Assembly: GCA_028023455.1 (NCBI GenBank)
Contig: JAQFVV010006548.1
Location: forward strand, 434,001 to 498,000
Source of the DNA: Epiperipatus broadwayi
Taxonomy: Eukaryota; Onychophora; Udeonychophora; Euonychophora; Peripatidae
Length of the DNA stretch: 64,000 nt
Direction: 5' to 3'
Positions within the stretch are counted from its first letter, which is position 1. Each line of letters opens with the position of its first letter. The notes beneath the pieces were generated by a model. It was not told the origin of the DNA. It ran no database searches and worked only from the letters and a program-made list of their open reading frames with translations. A program made the position numbers and the translations under genes. Positions 11,104-22,113 of the stretch are shown here, piece by piece.

Positions 11104-11800
11104 GCAGTTTTTCTTTAGATGGCCTTTCTCTCCACAACAATAACATATATGGGTCCTATTTGGACTTCTTCAGTTGAAGTTACAGTTTCCATTTTTTACT
11201 ACTATTGGATATTTCAACATTACTGTTTTGAAATTCTGCAGCATTTCCCATAAATTCATGGGATATGTATTTCTCAACTACATGTTTGTGGGTCAACTCT
11301 GGATTACTTAGTAGAACTTGTCTGAGATTATTGTCAGTCATTTCCCATAACAGTTGACAGAGAAGCATGTCATCAAGATCAGTATTAAAGTTACATTCTT
11401 AAGCTAATGTTTTTAATGCCATGTCATAATCTTGTTTTCATTTACAGAAAATGGCAAGGAAAAAAGTTGTAATGCTTGATACAAATTATAAACAAGCCGA
11501 TCACATAAAAATTCAAGTTTGTGAGTGGTTTAATGAAAATGTTAAATTTACCACATACCTAAAAAGTGTTGCAAGTAAAGTCTGAAGTTAAAACAACACT
11601 GATTTTTTTTTTAATGCATACAGCATTTTTCTCTCAAATTTAGTTCATAATGGTCGGGCATTTTATCTGCAAGTTCTGAAACATTTATGTGATGCAGTAA
11701 AATATAAACATTCCATTTTATGATAAAGAAAACAATGCAAGCTCCATCTCAACAAAGTGTCATCTCTCAAAGTCTTGAGTGTGAAACACTTTTTAATTAA
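11104..11800 (-). pseudogene. Gypsy gag relic with CCHC zinc knuckle
   Basis: At 11145-11104 (minus) the peptide CYCCGEKGHLKKNC matches C-X2-C-X4-H-X4-C, the nucleocapsid zinc knuckle that binds genomic RNA. Upstream (11368-11180) a 62-codon frame contains LRQVLLSNPELTHKHVVEKY. Around 11500-11400 FLCDRLVYNLYQALQLF is readable in another frame, and near 11690-11640 MPDHYELNLREKC. Together these look like a capsid-type gag broken into at least three frames. Confidence 0.65.
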
Positions 11801-11850
11801 ATTCAGCCGTATTCGCTTGATTTCATTTTGTGTGATTTTTTTTTAATCTC

Positions 11851-12540
11851 TTGAATGAAAAAATGTCTCTTTTTTTTGTGGACTTAGAATTGAGGTATGG
11901 AATGATGGAGGCATTAAAATGCATCACTTTGCAAATGTTTCCGGACTACTTCAAAAAATGACAAACAGATTTAGACCAGTGCATTACATTAAATAGACTA
12001 TATATTTTAAAGTGATTCAATTTGTAACACCTAAAAATAAATATATAATTTTTTATTGCAAAATTCTGGTTATTTTTGGGTTCCTCTGTGTATATAAAAA
12101 TTGCTACAAAATATTTTAATTTTTTTTTACAAATACACACAAACAAGTTACTTTATAAAAATGAAAAAAAAAAAACAAGTAAACATAAAATCATAAAAAA
12201 ATCTTTAATGGATTAACAATATGAATTTTTTTTATCTTGAATATCAATAATATCTTATAATCTAGATTAAGTCTATATTGTAATGATTATTATGTGCCTA
12301 TATGCACAGATAAGATTTGGGTTGTTCCAAGTTATGTCATGAACAACAGTTACATGTTCTGAGGTATATAAATATTGCCAAAAGTATGTCTGTGGCTAAG
12401 TAATTAGGTCAGTAGTGATGATGATGATGGAAGGTATGAAAGGAAGAAAAATAAATTTTATTGCATTCAGACCACATTCAACCTAATTAATCATTTAACA
12501 CATCTCCACAATGTTCAAGTTCAATCCAAAACAGTGATGC
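11851..12540. other. Non-coding A+T-rich spacer
   Basis: This spacer contains homopolymer runs and a short ATG/GAT-rich patch near 12418-12432. No protein or repeat family was recognised. Confidence 0.4.
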
Positions 12541-13138
12541 TTGAACTCAAATAGAGCATACACACACACAAGCAATTTTAATTTGAAATATAAATTCAAA
12601 AATAAAAATAAAATCAATAATGATGTTAATTCTTCTGATAATAAAATTTGGATATCAATACCATATATTTCGAATCAACAGGCAAGTTTCATAAGGAAAA
12701 TTTATAAAGATATATATGACATTGCATTTTATGCACCACCTACATTAAATAAATTAATAAATAACTGTAAAGATAAAACCTTATTTACAAATAAAAATTG
12801 TACCATTTATAAATGGATGTGTAGGTGTGGTAGTGGATATATAGGTGAGTCGAGATGCACATTGGAGAAAAAAACAAAAGAGCACTTATTAAAGAGTTCA
12901 AAATATGAAACAAAATTCTAAAGATAATGATAATTTATCAGCTTCTGTTTTTTATGATCATAATAAATCGTGTATATATGGTTTTGATTTCAATTATAAT
13001 AACATAAAAATATTGCGAACTGAAAGAAATAATAATAAAAGAAAAATCAAGGAAGCTATGTTAATATATAAATATAAGCAAGATTTAATGAATAGGCAGG
13101 CAGCAAACATTAAGATCACAGAATTATGGGAAAGTTGA
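12541..13138 (+). pseudogene. Penelope-like element, C-terminal GIY-YIG endonuclease fragment (plus copy)
   Basis: The first frame contains TIYKWMCRCGSGYIGESRCT and then LEKKTKEHL, the GIY-YIG nuclease core with its Tyr, Gly and following His. It stops at 12919. A -1/+2 frame change near 12905 picks up SASVFYDHNKSCIYGFDF, KILRTERNNNKRKIKEAML and a short tail ending at 13138. This is how the GIY-YIG domain of Penelope-like elements continues. The RT part is absent, so the copy is 5'-truncated and frameshifted. A hammerhead-like motif follows 16 bp after the stop. The second, oppositely oriented element starts beyond it. Confidence 0.7.
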
Positions 13139-13153
13139 CCTTTCAAAGTATTA

Positions 13154-13184
13154 GTTGATAATGACTACAAGGATAGTTGAACGC
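13154..13184 (+). ncRNA. Hammerhead-like terminal motif of the plus-strand Penelope-like copy
   Basis: The sequence TTGATAATGACTAC, loop AAGG, then ATAGTTGAACGC matches the minus-strand motif at 13351-13382 and lies just after the GIY-YIG stop codon. The arms can pair weakly, and the 3' box reads GAAC rather than GAAAC. Confidence 0.45.
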
Positions 13185-13350
13185 ACTCCTAAGTGATGTT
13201 TATATTTTTTGTTCTTTTTAACAAATTTTAATTACTGCATTTTCTAATATTTATTTATAAGTTTACATATAAATATATAAATTCAACATTCCTTTTCTTT
13301 TTAAAACTTGTTTTATTCCAAACTATAATTTTCTTTCTCCTTCCATACAA

Positions 13351-13382
13351 CGTTTCAACTACATTCTGTAGTCATTATCAAG
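13351..13382 (-). ncRNA. Hammerhead-like terminal motif of the minus-strand Penelope-like copy
   Basis: The minus strand reads CTTGATAATGACTAC, AGAAT, GTAGTTGAAACG. CTAC/GTAG can form a stem II between a TGATAATGA box and a GAAAC box. It lies 227 bp beyond the stop codon of the RT/GIY-YIG frame, as expected for the terminal region of a Penelope-like element. The 5' core box deviates from CUGAUGA. Confidence 0.5.
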
Positions 13383-13608
13383 TTTCCTTAAAAAATAATA
13401 ATAATAATAAAAATAAAAAACAAAAATAATAACACAAATAAATAAAATATTAATACATTCCAAATATATAATATTCAATTAAACCCATATTACTATAATC
13501 TACAAATACAATTATTTACCTCCTTCCCTATCTTTAATTATTTCTTTTAAATTACCTTTATAAATTAATACTCTTCTTATATAAATTTATTATCTATTCT
13601 CTAAATCT

Positions 13609-14745
13609 TTACTCATTAACATTCTTTTTATAACTCTCCCCCCTTTTTTTATTTTTATATATTATTCCTATATTATCGTATTTTTTATCTCTATTTATTA
13701 ACATTTTATTTAATACTGGTTTATACTGATCTATATATACTTCCTCTTTTTTTATTCTCTCTTTAAAATTTGTAACACATTCCAATGGCCTTATATCAAA
13801 ATTTTCAAGCTTAAATTCCTTTTTATGAATATATATAGCAGATTTTTTATCATATAAATGCTGTCTTAATCTAGTTTTTAATTTATTCTTACTTGTTCCT
13901 ATATATGTCATATTTACATTACTTTTATCACAATCCATACATTTAATTATATATACTGAATTTATACATTCTAAAATATCAATTTTATCATAATCATTTA
14001 TTAACTCACCCAAACATTGTTTCCTTTTATAAACAGGGCAAATTAATGTATTATATCTCCTATTAAAATACCTAAAAAATTTCTTAATTTTAAAAAATAA
14101 ATATCTTGATACCCTAAATCCTATATAAATTACTTTATTTTCTCCATTTTTATTCAATTTAATCTTTCTTTTTATATTTTCAATATTATAATTAGATATC
14201 AATTTTTTTACAATATATTCAGAATAATCATTTTTAATACATTCCCCCCTAATATTATTTATTTCATTCTTAAAAAACATTTCATTTGAACATACCTTAA
14301 CAGCCCTAATAATCTTATTATTAACAATATTAAGCTTGCAATGTTTTTCAATATCAGAGTAGCAATTATTAGCTAATCCAAAATATGTATTCTTTCTAAA
14401 TACTGTGGTATCTATATAAATTATTCCATCCATTCCAAATTTTTTAAAAATTCTTATATCCATATAATCAATTACATTGTTATTTTCTTTTTCCATTGTA
14501 AACTTTATTTTATCATTTTTTGTATTCCCATTAAAAATCAAAAAATAATCATCTACATATCTATTATAAAAAATTGGTTTATTTTTTCCATTATTAAAAA
14601 ATTCTTTTTCAAAATTATACATATATAAATTTGCTAAAAAGCCACTCAAACTATTTCCCATACTTAATCCATGTTTCTGTTTATAAAATTTATCTCCATA
14701 TTTAAAAACAAGATCTTTACAACAAATAACCAATAATTCATACAA
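13609..14745 (-). pseudogene. Penelope-like element: RT (YVDD) plus GIY-YIG endonuclease, 5'-truncated
   Basis: This is one uninterrupted frame of 378 codons. It begins inside the RT domain: KQKHGLSMGNSLSGFLANLY (motif B region, about residues 23-42) and RYVDDYFLIF (catalytic YVDD, about residues 63-72). The C-terminal part has VYIIKC, MTYIGTSKNKLKTRLRQH and a later KEEVYIDQYKPVLN, the GIY-YIG nuclease with its Arg, His and Glu (about residues 260-345). Penelope-like proteins nick DNA and reverse-transcribe with these two domains. The frame starts at TTG, directly after a TAG inside a GATA/GA microsatellite, so motif A and everything before it are missing. The rest is intact, which suggests a fairly recent insertion. 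The C-poor coding strand resembles the LINE at 1.2-5.3 kb. Confidence 0.85.
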
Positions 14746-14909
14746 AATCTCTCTCTCTATCTATCTCCCTCTATCTCTCTATCTATCTATCTCCATCTCT
14801 ATCTATCTCTCTCTCTATCTATCTATCTCTCTATCTCCCTCTCTCTATCTATCTCCATCTCTCTATCTATCTATCTCTCTCTCTATCTATTTCCATCTCT
14901 CTCTCTCTA

Positions 14910-14942
<33 letters not shown>

Positions 14943-14969
14943 CTATCTCTCTCTCTATCTATCTATCTC

Positions 14970-15010
<41 letters not shown>

Positions 15011-15014
15011 ATAT
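14746..15014 (+). repeat. CTAT/CT microsatellite, about 270 bp
   Basis: The tract consists of CTAT tetramers mixed with CT dinucleotides and occasional CCCT and CCAT units. It becomes purer CTAT toward 14970-15010 and ends in a short AT run. It directly abuts the truncated 5' side of the Penelope-like frame. Confidence 0.95.
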
Positions 15015-15879
15015 ATATATATTAATGTTATATGAGGCTTTAATATTAATGATCATTTGACCATATTCCCAATACCGTGTTACTTGGTAATTGTATTATG
15101 TCTACATTTTTTTCTTAGCTTTTTCTGAATTATTTCATCCAGCCAGTTCCTGAATACTGGATATATCAGTTGCCTGGAATAGTGAATCCTGTTAAAGAGG
15201 CAGTGAAAAGAAATGTACTTTAAGTTAGCCAAAGGCACTTCATTTCTGAACCCTGGTCACATTTAGGCGATGGAGTTCCTTTTTCTAATAATCAGAGGCA
15301 AAATAGCTATCCATTAATCAAATTGGCTTCATAACGATTTTACTATATTTTAGAGACACGTATTTAAATATGTACTTAATCAGAGTACCACACAAAATCT
15401 TATCCTTTTATTTTATAATTATGCCTGTTGATATATTACCTGTGTGTTGCTATGCAAATCTATTGTTAAAAGATTCCTTGGAGTTTTACATGTACATTTT
15501 AGTATAAATGAGACTATGTTTAAGTCAGTCTAGCTAATTTAAACATGTTGACTTTACCATGTTCTTGCACCATAGATTAATTTTCGCACCACCTCTCTAC
15601 CTAGTCAATTTCATTTGTATATTAAATCATGATACCAAATGTTTGTTCTTTTATTTCAAAATCTGCAAGTCACTATTGAATCTTATGTACAGACACTGGT
15701 ACTTTCTTGTTCTTTGCAAATACATTCCATTAAATGAAATTTAGAAAATCTTATACTAATAATAATAAACTATAATTTATAATAATAACAAAGTTGTAGC
15801 TGTTCATTATTTTATATGTGTAAACCTGATCATAATGTACTAGGATTCCTAAGAGTCTTGTCTCTACCAGACCACTGGG
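15015..15879. other. Non-coding spacer
   Basis: The frames are short and simple in composition. Nothing was recognised. Confidence 0.4.
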
Positions 15880-16020
15880 CTGCATTAAGAAAATTAACTC
15901 TTATGAGGTTAAGGGAGTCGCTTAGTTATGATCTAGAGGGATGGGTGAGGTTTGAACCCCTAAAGCAACTATACTTTCTGGACCATTACAATATCAAGCC
16001 CTTAAGTCAATGCTAGAATC
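15880..16020 (-). repeat. Possible tRNA-derived SINE fragment
   Basis: On the minus strand GGGGTTCAAACCTCACCC resembles a polymerase III B box (GGTTCRANNCC) in a block richer in G+C than its surroundings. Another pol-III-like stretch, GTGGTCTGGTAGAG, lies just beyond, near 15870. The A box is poor and no second copy was noticed in the window. A degenerate tRNA or chance match is possible. Confidence 0.25.
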
Positions 16021-16790
16021 CTCAATCTATAACTAGCAAAGAAAACACAACCAAAGAAACTCCTGTAGCATAAAACTGCATTCTCCCCTCAAAATATTAA
16101 ACTTATTTCTCCTAAAATCTCTAATTATTTTTCCTGAGTCTTCATTGAAAGTTGATTTTCCTAATCATTCACACAGGGTTCAAGCCTTCCCTCTCTCTCC
16201 AGATAATTCATTATTAGTCTAAATATCCTTGTTTGAAATGATGAAAATTTGCTGATTTATAATTTTAAAAAATATGTTATCTTAAATAATAAATGCCACC
16301 AACATGAGCATGTATCCTTCTATAACATTAGAGTATAAGTATAATGTATATACTGCTTTAGATGTAATTAGAGGGGATTTGAACAGACTTTCAAGCTCCC
16401 TTCAGCTATCCACTCCAATTTATATAACTGATACACATGTACAACATATATGTGAAAAAGATAAATGATCCCCAATAAACGTATTTTGTGCTGAACCACC
16501 ACTCATCAGTTGGTCCAGATCATGATCACCCACACATATATAATCAGCGCTGTTTATATTAAGATAGCAAAGTTTCAAACTTTAATGGGCAGGCTTTAAT
16601 CTTCCCCATCTTCCAATTCTTCAGCCATTCATATTATTCAAAATCTGATAAATGGAATGCTCAAAGTCTTCTAGTCTTTAATTGTTCTAGAGGCGATTCA
16701 CCAATTAGGGCAAGATTCCCACTCTGGTGAACTTCATTATAAATCTCAATATTGGGTTTAAAGATTCATTTCCTATTGGTTTTATTATTT
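16021..16790. other. Non-coding spacer
   Basis: No gene is seen. This is the downstream side of the gag-like relic at 16791-17420 and could contain unreadable remains of that element. Confidence 0.35.
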
Positions 16791-17420
16791 CTAGCTTTTC
16801 TTCAATATAATCCACAGAACTGACATTTTCTTGTAGCCTTTCAGCATTGCTTCTATTTTCTCTAATTGGTGGATTATGGCTGTTTTAAATCTTTCATTTT
16901 CTGTACAATAACTTTTTACAGCGTCCTCATCACTATATTTTTTTTCTTTCACAATTATTTTTATATCATTCACTCTTATTGTTACCTCAGCTATATTTCT
17001 CTGATATCTGTTATATTTTTGCTACTTTCCCTATTATTGTTTCTTACTTGGAATTCTATCTTTCCCATCCTTTCTTGCTTCTTTTTCAACTTATTCAAAT
17101 CCTCTTTCCAAACTCTACATATAGTCTATCGTTTGATGCTCTACTTTTATTTCCACTCTCATATCATTCAACACTGTCATCACCTATTTATTTTGTTCTT
17201 CAATTGCATTCATCATTTCTTTTAATTCTATCACATATTTCTTTTGGCTTTCCTGCAAGACTTTTCTGCATATTATCTCATTTCATTGATTTTCCCATAT
17301 ATCTTGTAAGCCATTCAAGATCAAATTATATAGCATTTTTCAAACTATTGGCAATGCTATAGGTTGGCCTCCTGTTTTCAGCTCTTAACTCTGTTGGTTG
17401 TTCCAGCTCTTGCATGGCCG
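16791..17420 (-). pseudogene. Coiled-coil gag-like relic
   Basis: The plus strand is pyrimidine-rich, and the minus strand encodes charged, heptad-like peptides. From the upstream end these are EKPAMQELEQPTELRAENRR, then LQESQKKYVIELKEMMNAIE, then IRVNDIKIIVKEKKYSDEDA and FKTAIIHQLEKIEAMLKGYK. At least four stops or frame changes break it. The character resembles the coiled-coil protein at 22.1-24.1 kb and may come from gag of a related LTR element. No zinc knuckle or protease is attached. The function is inferred only from composition and context. Confidence 0.35.
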
Positions 17421-18009
17421 GTTTCTCAGTCTTTAAATGCTTTTAATTTCTTTAATTTTTATTTCATAATCATTGAATTATAGAGAACTATATTTATTTA
17501 ATTCTATTTATTATTATTTAAACTTCTATTGATCACCTAAAATTAGTACAAAATATTTTCTTTATTTACTTTTATTATTCATATAAAATTAGATACAAAA
17601 CTATATTTTATTTAACTTTATCACATAAAATCAATACACTAGTCTGTACTCTTACTATGTAGCACTCTCCATCTCCAATTTAGTGTCTCTGCCTTCACTA
17701 CTATCTTAATTAATCTGTTATCTACCCTTTTGCCTACCTATCATGTCCATTTCTTTTATTTTCTTAACATTCAACAATATTTTATTTCATTTACCAGTGT
17801 CAAACTGCTCATTCCATTAACTAATACCCTAATTATTACTTTTCTATTATATATATATGGCACACACAATGTTTTGGTACCAAATGAATATACATCAGTT
17901 CAATTTAAGTTATCTCTCATGTCTACCATACATGAAGTTGCTTATCACAATCATCTAATTTTTATCAAAGCTAATTTATCGAGCCTCACGTTTAAGGATG
18001 CCACCTGAA
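17421..18009. other. Non-coding A+T-rich spacer, possible remains of an LTR
   Basis: This segment lies just upstream, on the minus strand, of the gag-like relic, where a 5' LTR would be. No TG/CA ends could be fixed. Confidence 0.25.
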
Positions 18010-18262
18010 TAAAAGTTATCTCAAGTAAAGAGTTTTATTAATACCACACTTGGGTCACCAAATAAATAAAGATTATTTCAGGTGATTTATCCAAGCCATA
18101 CTTGGGTCATCTAATGAATAAATCAGTCTAGAGAGCATCAAATGAATAGTTTATCTCAGGTAAATGGTTTCATTCATGCAATTATTGGGTCACTAAATGA
18201 AACGATTATCTTAAATAAATGGTTTTATTCATGACCCATGTTCGCACCAAATAAAACATGCC
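18010..18262 (+). repeat. Imperfect tandem repeat, about four units
   Basis: Four diverged units carry the words TTATCTCAGGTAAATGG, TTTTATTCATG and TTGGGTCACCAAATAAA in the same order. Units begin near 18013, 18070, 18149 and 18202. Most are about 55 bp and one is longer (about 79 bp). Confidence 0.7.
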
Positions 18263-18947
18263 TTCATTTTTATTCCCCTTTTAGATTTATACAACTCTAC
18301 ATAAGAATGTAGGAGGATTTCAAACACTGAGTTAATGGGTGTTAGGAATAATATTGTCTATGTAGACAAAGTATCCCAATTAAAAATGAGCAGAGAAGAT
18401 ATCCAGCCATGTTTTCTGACCATCATTTTTTATCAAACATGCGTAATTACAGTTTATTCCTTGCCACTATAATTTTTTTTTTTTTTAAAACATATCTGCC
18501 CTGCTACAGATTAGTGTTTCATTCTCAAAATGAAAAACATCTATAGGTTGGTTTCAAATCTCTCCCTAGCATTTCTTAGCTATTGGCCTGTCCATTTATC
18601 CAGTAAAGAAAAACATGGCAATGTGTTACATGCTATGTTGAACAAAGTTTGAAATGAGAAAGAAATAGACAACTAGACTTATAATAAATATATAAAAAAC
18701 ATTTATTTATAGTATTTAAGCTCTTTCTGATACTTGGGGAAGAATCTAATACATAAAAAATAAAATATATTTTAGGCAAGTATGTATTTATATTAGAGAA
18801 AATTCATTTAATTAGATTGAATTTAACTTATAAGCCCTGATATACTTGCATCCATTATTATACAATAATATAATTATTAATTATGGCTTTAATAATACAA
18901 AGATTGGCAAAATATAAATCAATTGATAACAGATATACAAGTCGTAA
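18263..18947. other. Non-coding spacer
   Basis: Nothing was recognised. Just at the border with the next LTR, AAGTCGTAATG and CATTACGACTT (18940-18974) form a perfect 11-bp inverted repeat. Confidence 0.4.
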
Positions 18948-21105
18948 TGAATAAAGATCACTGCATTACGACTTATAGATAACACTGGGCATGCAATTAA
19001 GGAAATGTTGCAGTGCTGACTGCAATGATAGCGTTAGAAAGGATTTTGGGTCGGCCTTAGGACCAAAAGGTTTCATCATTTATTTATAAGTACAAGAGTT
19101 TGCCTGCACCTATAACAGCAATATTTGGAGAGTGATTGGTAAAGATGCCATGGTCTGGATTTGCTGATGTTATCCCATGCAGAGCTTCAACAACATAACA
19201 TTGTCCTGGGGTCGGTGCTTCCAAACCCCGTTCTGGGACAAGTTATACAAAGAATAAATACGGGACTTCCGGAGAAGAATGATGACAAAGCAAAATAAGA
19301 TTTATTTAATGCTATCATGAGTAAGCAATGTGAATTAAGGCTCAGATTTTAATGACTGATATATTAATTAAAACCCCAAATAAATTAATAATATCATGCA
19401 TAACACCATGACGAAATATTAACCCATTCTTAAAGGTATGCATATGATCTGGACTAATTAGAATGTCAGAACAAAAGGGTAGAAAAATATTATTCCTTCT
19501 ATTTAACAAACCCAAGTAAGCTCAAATGATAAATACATTATAAAACAAATTATAATGCTTGGTGGCATGATAAGCAAATGATTAACTAATAAGTATGAAA
19601 TAATCATCAAATTTTATTTAAAGAACATAAAATATATTAAAAATCAATAGCGTTAAACAGATTAAGAAAATATGTTTTATATCCCATAATACAAAGATTT
19701 GATAGTACGCCATTAAACACATATAATATTTAAATATTCAATCGAGTGAACCTTTGTTTAGTAAGAAATGGTACGTTTAAGTATTTAAGCATCCCATATC
19801 GGGATAGTGGCTATAATGATATACGTTCGCTAGATTGAGTCATTAGCATATTAAAATCAACTCAATATAAAATACATAATTTAACATAAAATGAGTGAAG
19901 TTTGCTGCATGAAACTAAAAGACATAATTAAAGCATGAAAATCTACGAGATAATTACAGGTTAAAGATTAATAAGTTTGTGCTGTTTTACAAAAGAGATT
20001 TATAAATTTGACAGCGAGAGTCATGAGAATTAATACTATTATGATGACTGAAATTATATTTAGTTATTAGATAAATATTATGATTATAAATAAAATTACA
20101 ATGTAGTGAATAATATTAAGAGTTCATTTAGCAGCATAAACAGATTACCTTCCAACAACTTAGTGGCCATTCGGAATGACATCATGAAAAGTAAACATGG
20201 AAAGTACGATCAGCAATACAAAGTTCAAATAAAATAATGGTAGGCATCTTTTAAATGTCAATTCATAGTTCAGTTAAGGCAATTTTTCAGCGGTGATGCC
20301 ATGGTGAGACAGCACCAGACCGATCTGTAGGGGGAGAGGCAAACTTTTTCCCTCTACTCGGCAGTTATTTTGTCAAAAATTGAATGACATGATTCAGTTA
20401 GCAATACAACTCTAAATTTTGTTCTTTTTTTGATTGAAATTTTGGCAGTATTTATACTACACTAAAACTTCTGGAAAGTTCTTTTACTTGAGGCGACCAG
20501 ATATGCATTATCCAGCATGATTATAGCTGCCATTGTTCAATTTTATAGTTAAAAGATGAAAATGAGGTTAAGTTCTGGAAAATATTGTTCCACTCTATTT
20601 CTGTGTTGGAAATAGATTTAAAAGATATGATTTCCATTAAATTTTCAAATCGCTAAAAATAACTAATTGAGAACGTTTTATATCAATTAAGGTACGTTAC
20701 TTTGTTTTATAAAATTTAAATTACAACAATTACTTTCCAGAACTTTCTCTGGTATTGTTTTAGTTTTACATTAATTATAAAAACGAATAATATATAAAAA
20801 TTAATACATATTTTTATTAACATAAATACATTTGTTTCTGTATATATAATACATATATGCACATACATGGCTATCTATGAGGGGAATTTAAGATTTCTGA
20901 AATAAAATCTAGTTAAAATTAACAATAATAAAAATAGTTAAATATAACTTTAAATAAAACAGGGTGGAGATCATGCATGTATATACGTGTATCTACATTC
21001 CCTGATGACGAAATAAATATAAAATCGGGTTCGGATCTTACTTTTAAGGTTACTAACATTACCAAACAATGAAGCAAAATATGTACTACAGATTTTGGTG
21101 CTTCA
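18948..21105 (-). mobile_element. Long terminal repeat, family alpha, copy 1 (about 2.16 kb)
   Basis: This block is a direct copy of 29842-32034 over its whole length, roughly 88% identical by eye with small indels. In minus orientation it begins TGAAGCACCAAAATCTG. A TATA box (TATAAATA, minus, 20456-20449) lies about 650 bp inside. Directly upstream, also in minus orientation, is a purine tract, and about 300 bp further up an integrase C-terminus. This is the arrangement of pol, polypurine tract and 3' LTR. The distal boundary is uncertain (TG at 18948 is one choice) and no target duplication was found. Confidence 0.65.
20449..20456 (-). promoter_or_regulatory. TATA box in LTR alpha copy 1
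   Basis: TATAAATA on the minus strand is conserved at the equivalent place in copy 2 (31381-31374), so it is probably the LTR promoter. Confidence 0.45.
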
Positions 21106-21389
21106 TATTCCCCTAATTTGAGGAACAAATAAAAAAAAAGATTTTATTTCTACTCTTTAAATTTCATTCCAGGTGGGCAAGAAAACACATGGTTGATGAC
21201 TCCATATCTCCTAATAATAAACCTAGTTTGTCTAATCCCTAACACTTATGGGTTTACGCCTTAATTTATGGCAATTATTAATTACATCTGTCCTAGATAG
21301 TGGTCTCTTCACTTGATTGTCCCTTTTAGATTCTATGGTCCTTGTTAATGCATTAATCCGTCCTATCCATCCCAAACTCTTTTACTATT

Positions 21390-21600
21390 CTTTCCCTGGG
21401 TCAAAAGGTATATAGTTTTAGTTGGCATGCGTTGTAGGTTCCTTTAAACATTTCTCCATCCCTTAAGAGGAAAGTTTTCCATTTTTCTTTTTAATTACAT
21501 AAGGTCCTTTATACAAGGGCAACAATCTGTGGAATTCTTGGCAAGTGACATTACTATGCTTAGGGATCTTAAGCCACACCTAATCTACATTGTCCTTTAT
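21390..21600 (-). pseudogene. Gypsy integrase C-terminus (GPY/F-type module)
   Basis: The minus strand gives WLKIPKHSNVTCQEFHRLLP, then LYKGPYVIKKK, and in another frame LLRDGEMFKGTYNACQLKLY. The order matches the GPY/F module: a barrel-like strand block, L.KGPY.I, and an N..QLK.Y ending. It ends about 280 bp before the polypurine tract. Frame changes show it is dead. Confidence 0.6.
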
Positions 21601-22113
21601 ATCAATCTTTATGTTCTACAAAACGGTCATTGATAATCTTTCGAATATGTCTCATCCACGATGGAACCTTCAACCGGTTTTAACATCCCTCTTTTTCCTG
21701 GGAAGCTCTTCCTTTTCATTTTTCTCATACACTTCTTATATCTTCCTACCCTTTGATAAATTACCTTTTTTGGATCTCTATGTTCTTCCTATGTCATTAT
21801 CAAAATAACAGTTTCAGTAGAATACAAGTCATCATCAAATCTTGTAATCCTCAAACTGTCATCTGTTTAGTGTGCAAATGATGGTATGTCACCAGCCTTA
21901 TTTTCTCCTAACTTGCAAACAGTTTCATATTCCTTACCTACCTCTGCAAACTCTTCAACTTCGAAGTTGGCATTGTCTTTTGTCCCTTTATCAGGATTCT
22001 TATTGAGCTCTACTCCACTATGGTTTCAGAATCAGGGATTATTCCTTCTTCAGCACCATCTTCTCACCCTGATAAATTATTCTTTTGGAATTCAGCCCTA
22101 TTCTTTACCATTA

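Larger units (their letters stand above)
7940..11850 (-). mobile_element. Ty3/Gypsy LTR retrotransposon relic (gag-pro-pol, minus strand), split by a DNA element
   Basis: Reading the minus strand from 11.85 kb downward gives gag, a CCHC zinc knuckle, an aspartic protease, RT, RNase H and the start of integrase. This is the Ty3/Gypsy order. Every part is broken by stops and frameshifts. The integrase zinc-binding segment lies beyond a 1.07-kb insertion (8127-9197), so one element spans both sides. No LTR was recognised at either end. The piece after the integrase HHCC segment is missing or unreadable. Confidence 0.8.

Noticed and set aside
14746-15014. CRISPR-like or satellite array
   Set aside because: Simple CTAT/CT microsatellite without spacers.
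16866-17362. Two overlapping plus-strand frames of about 120 codons
   Set aside because: Same reason: hydrophobic, low-complexity antisense shadow of the minus-strand coiled-coil relic.
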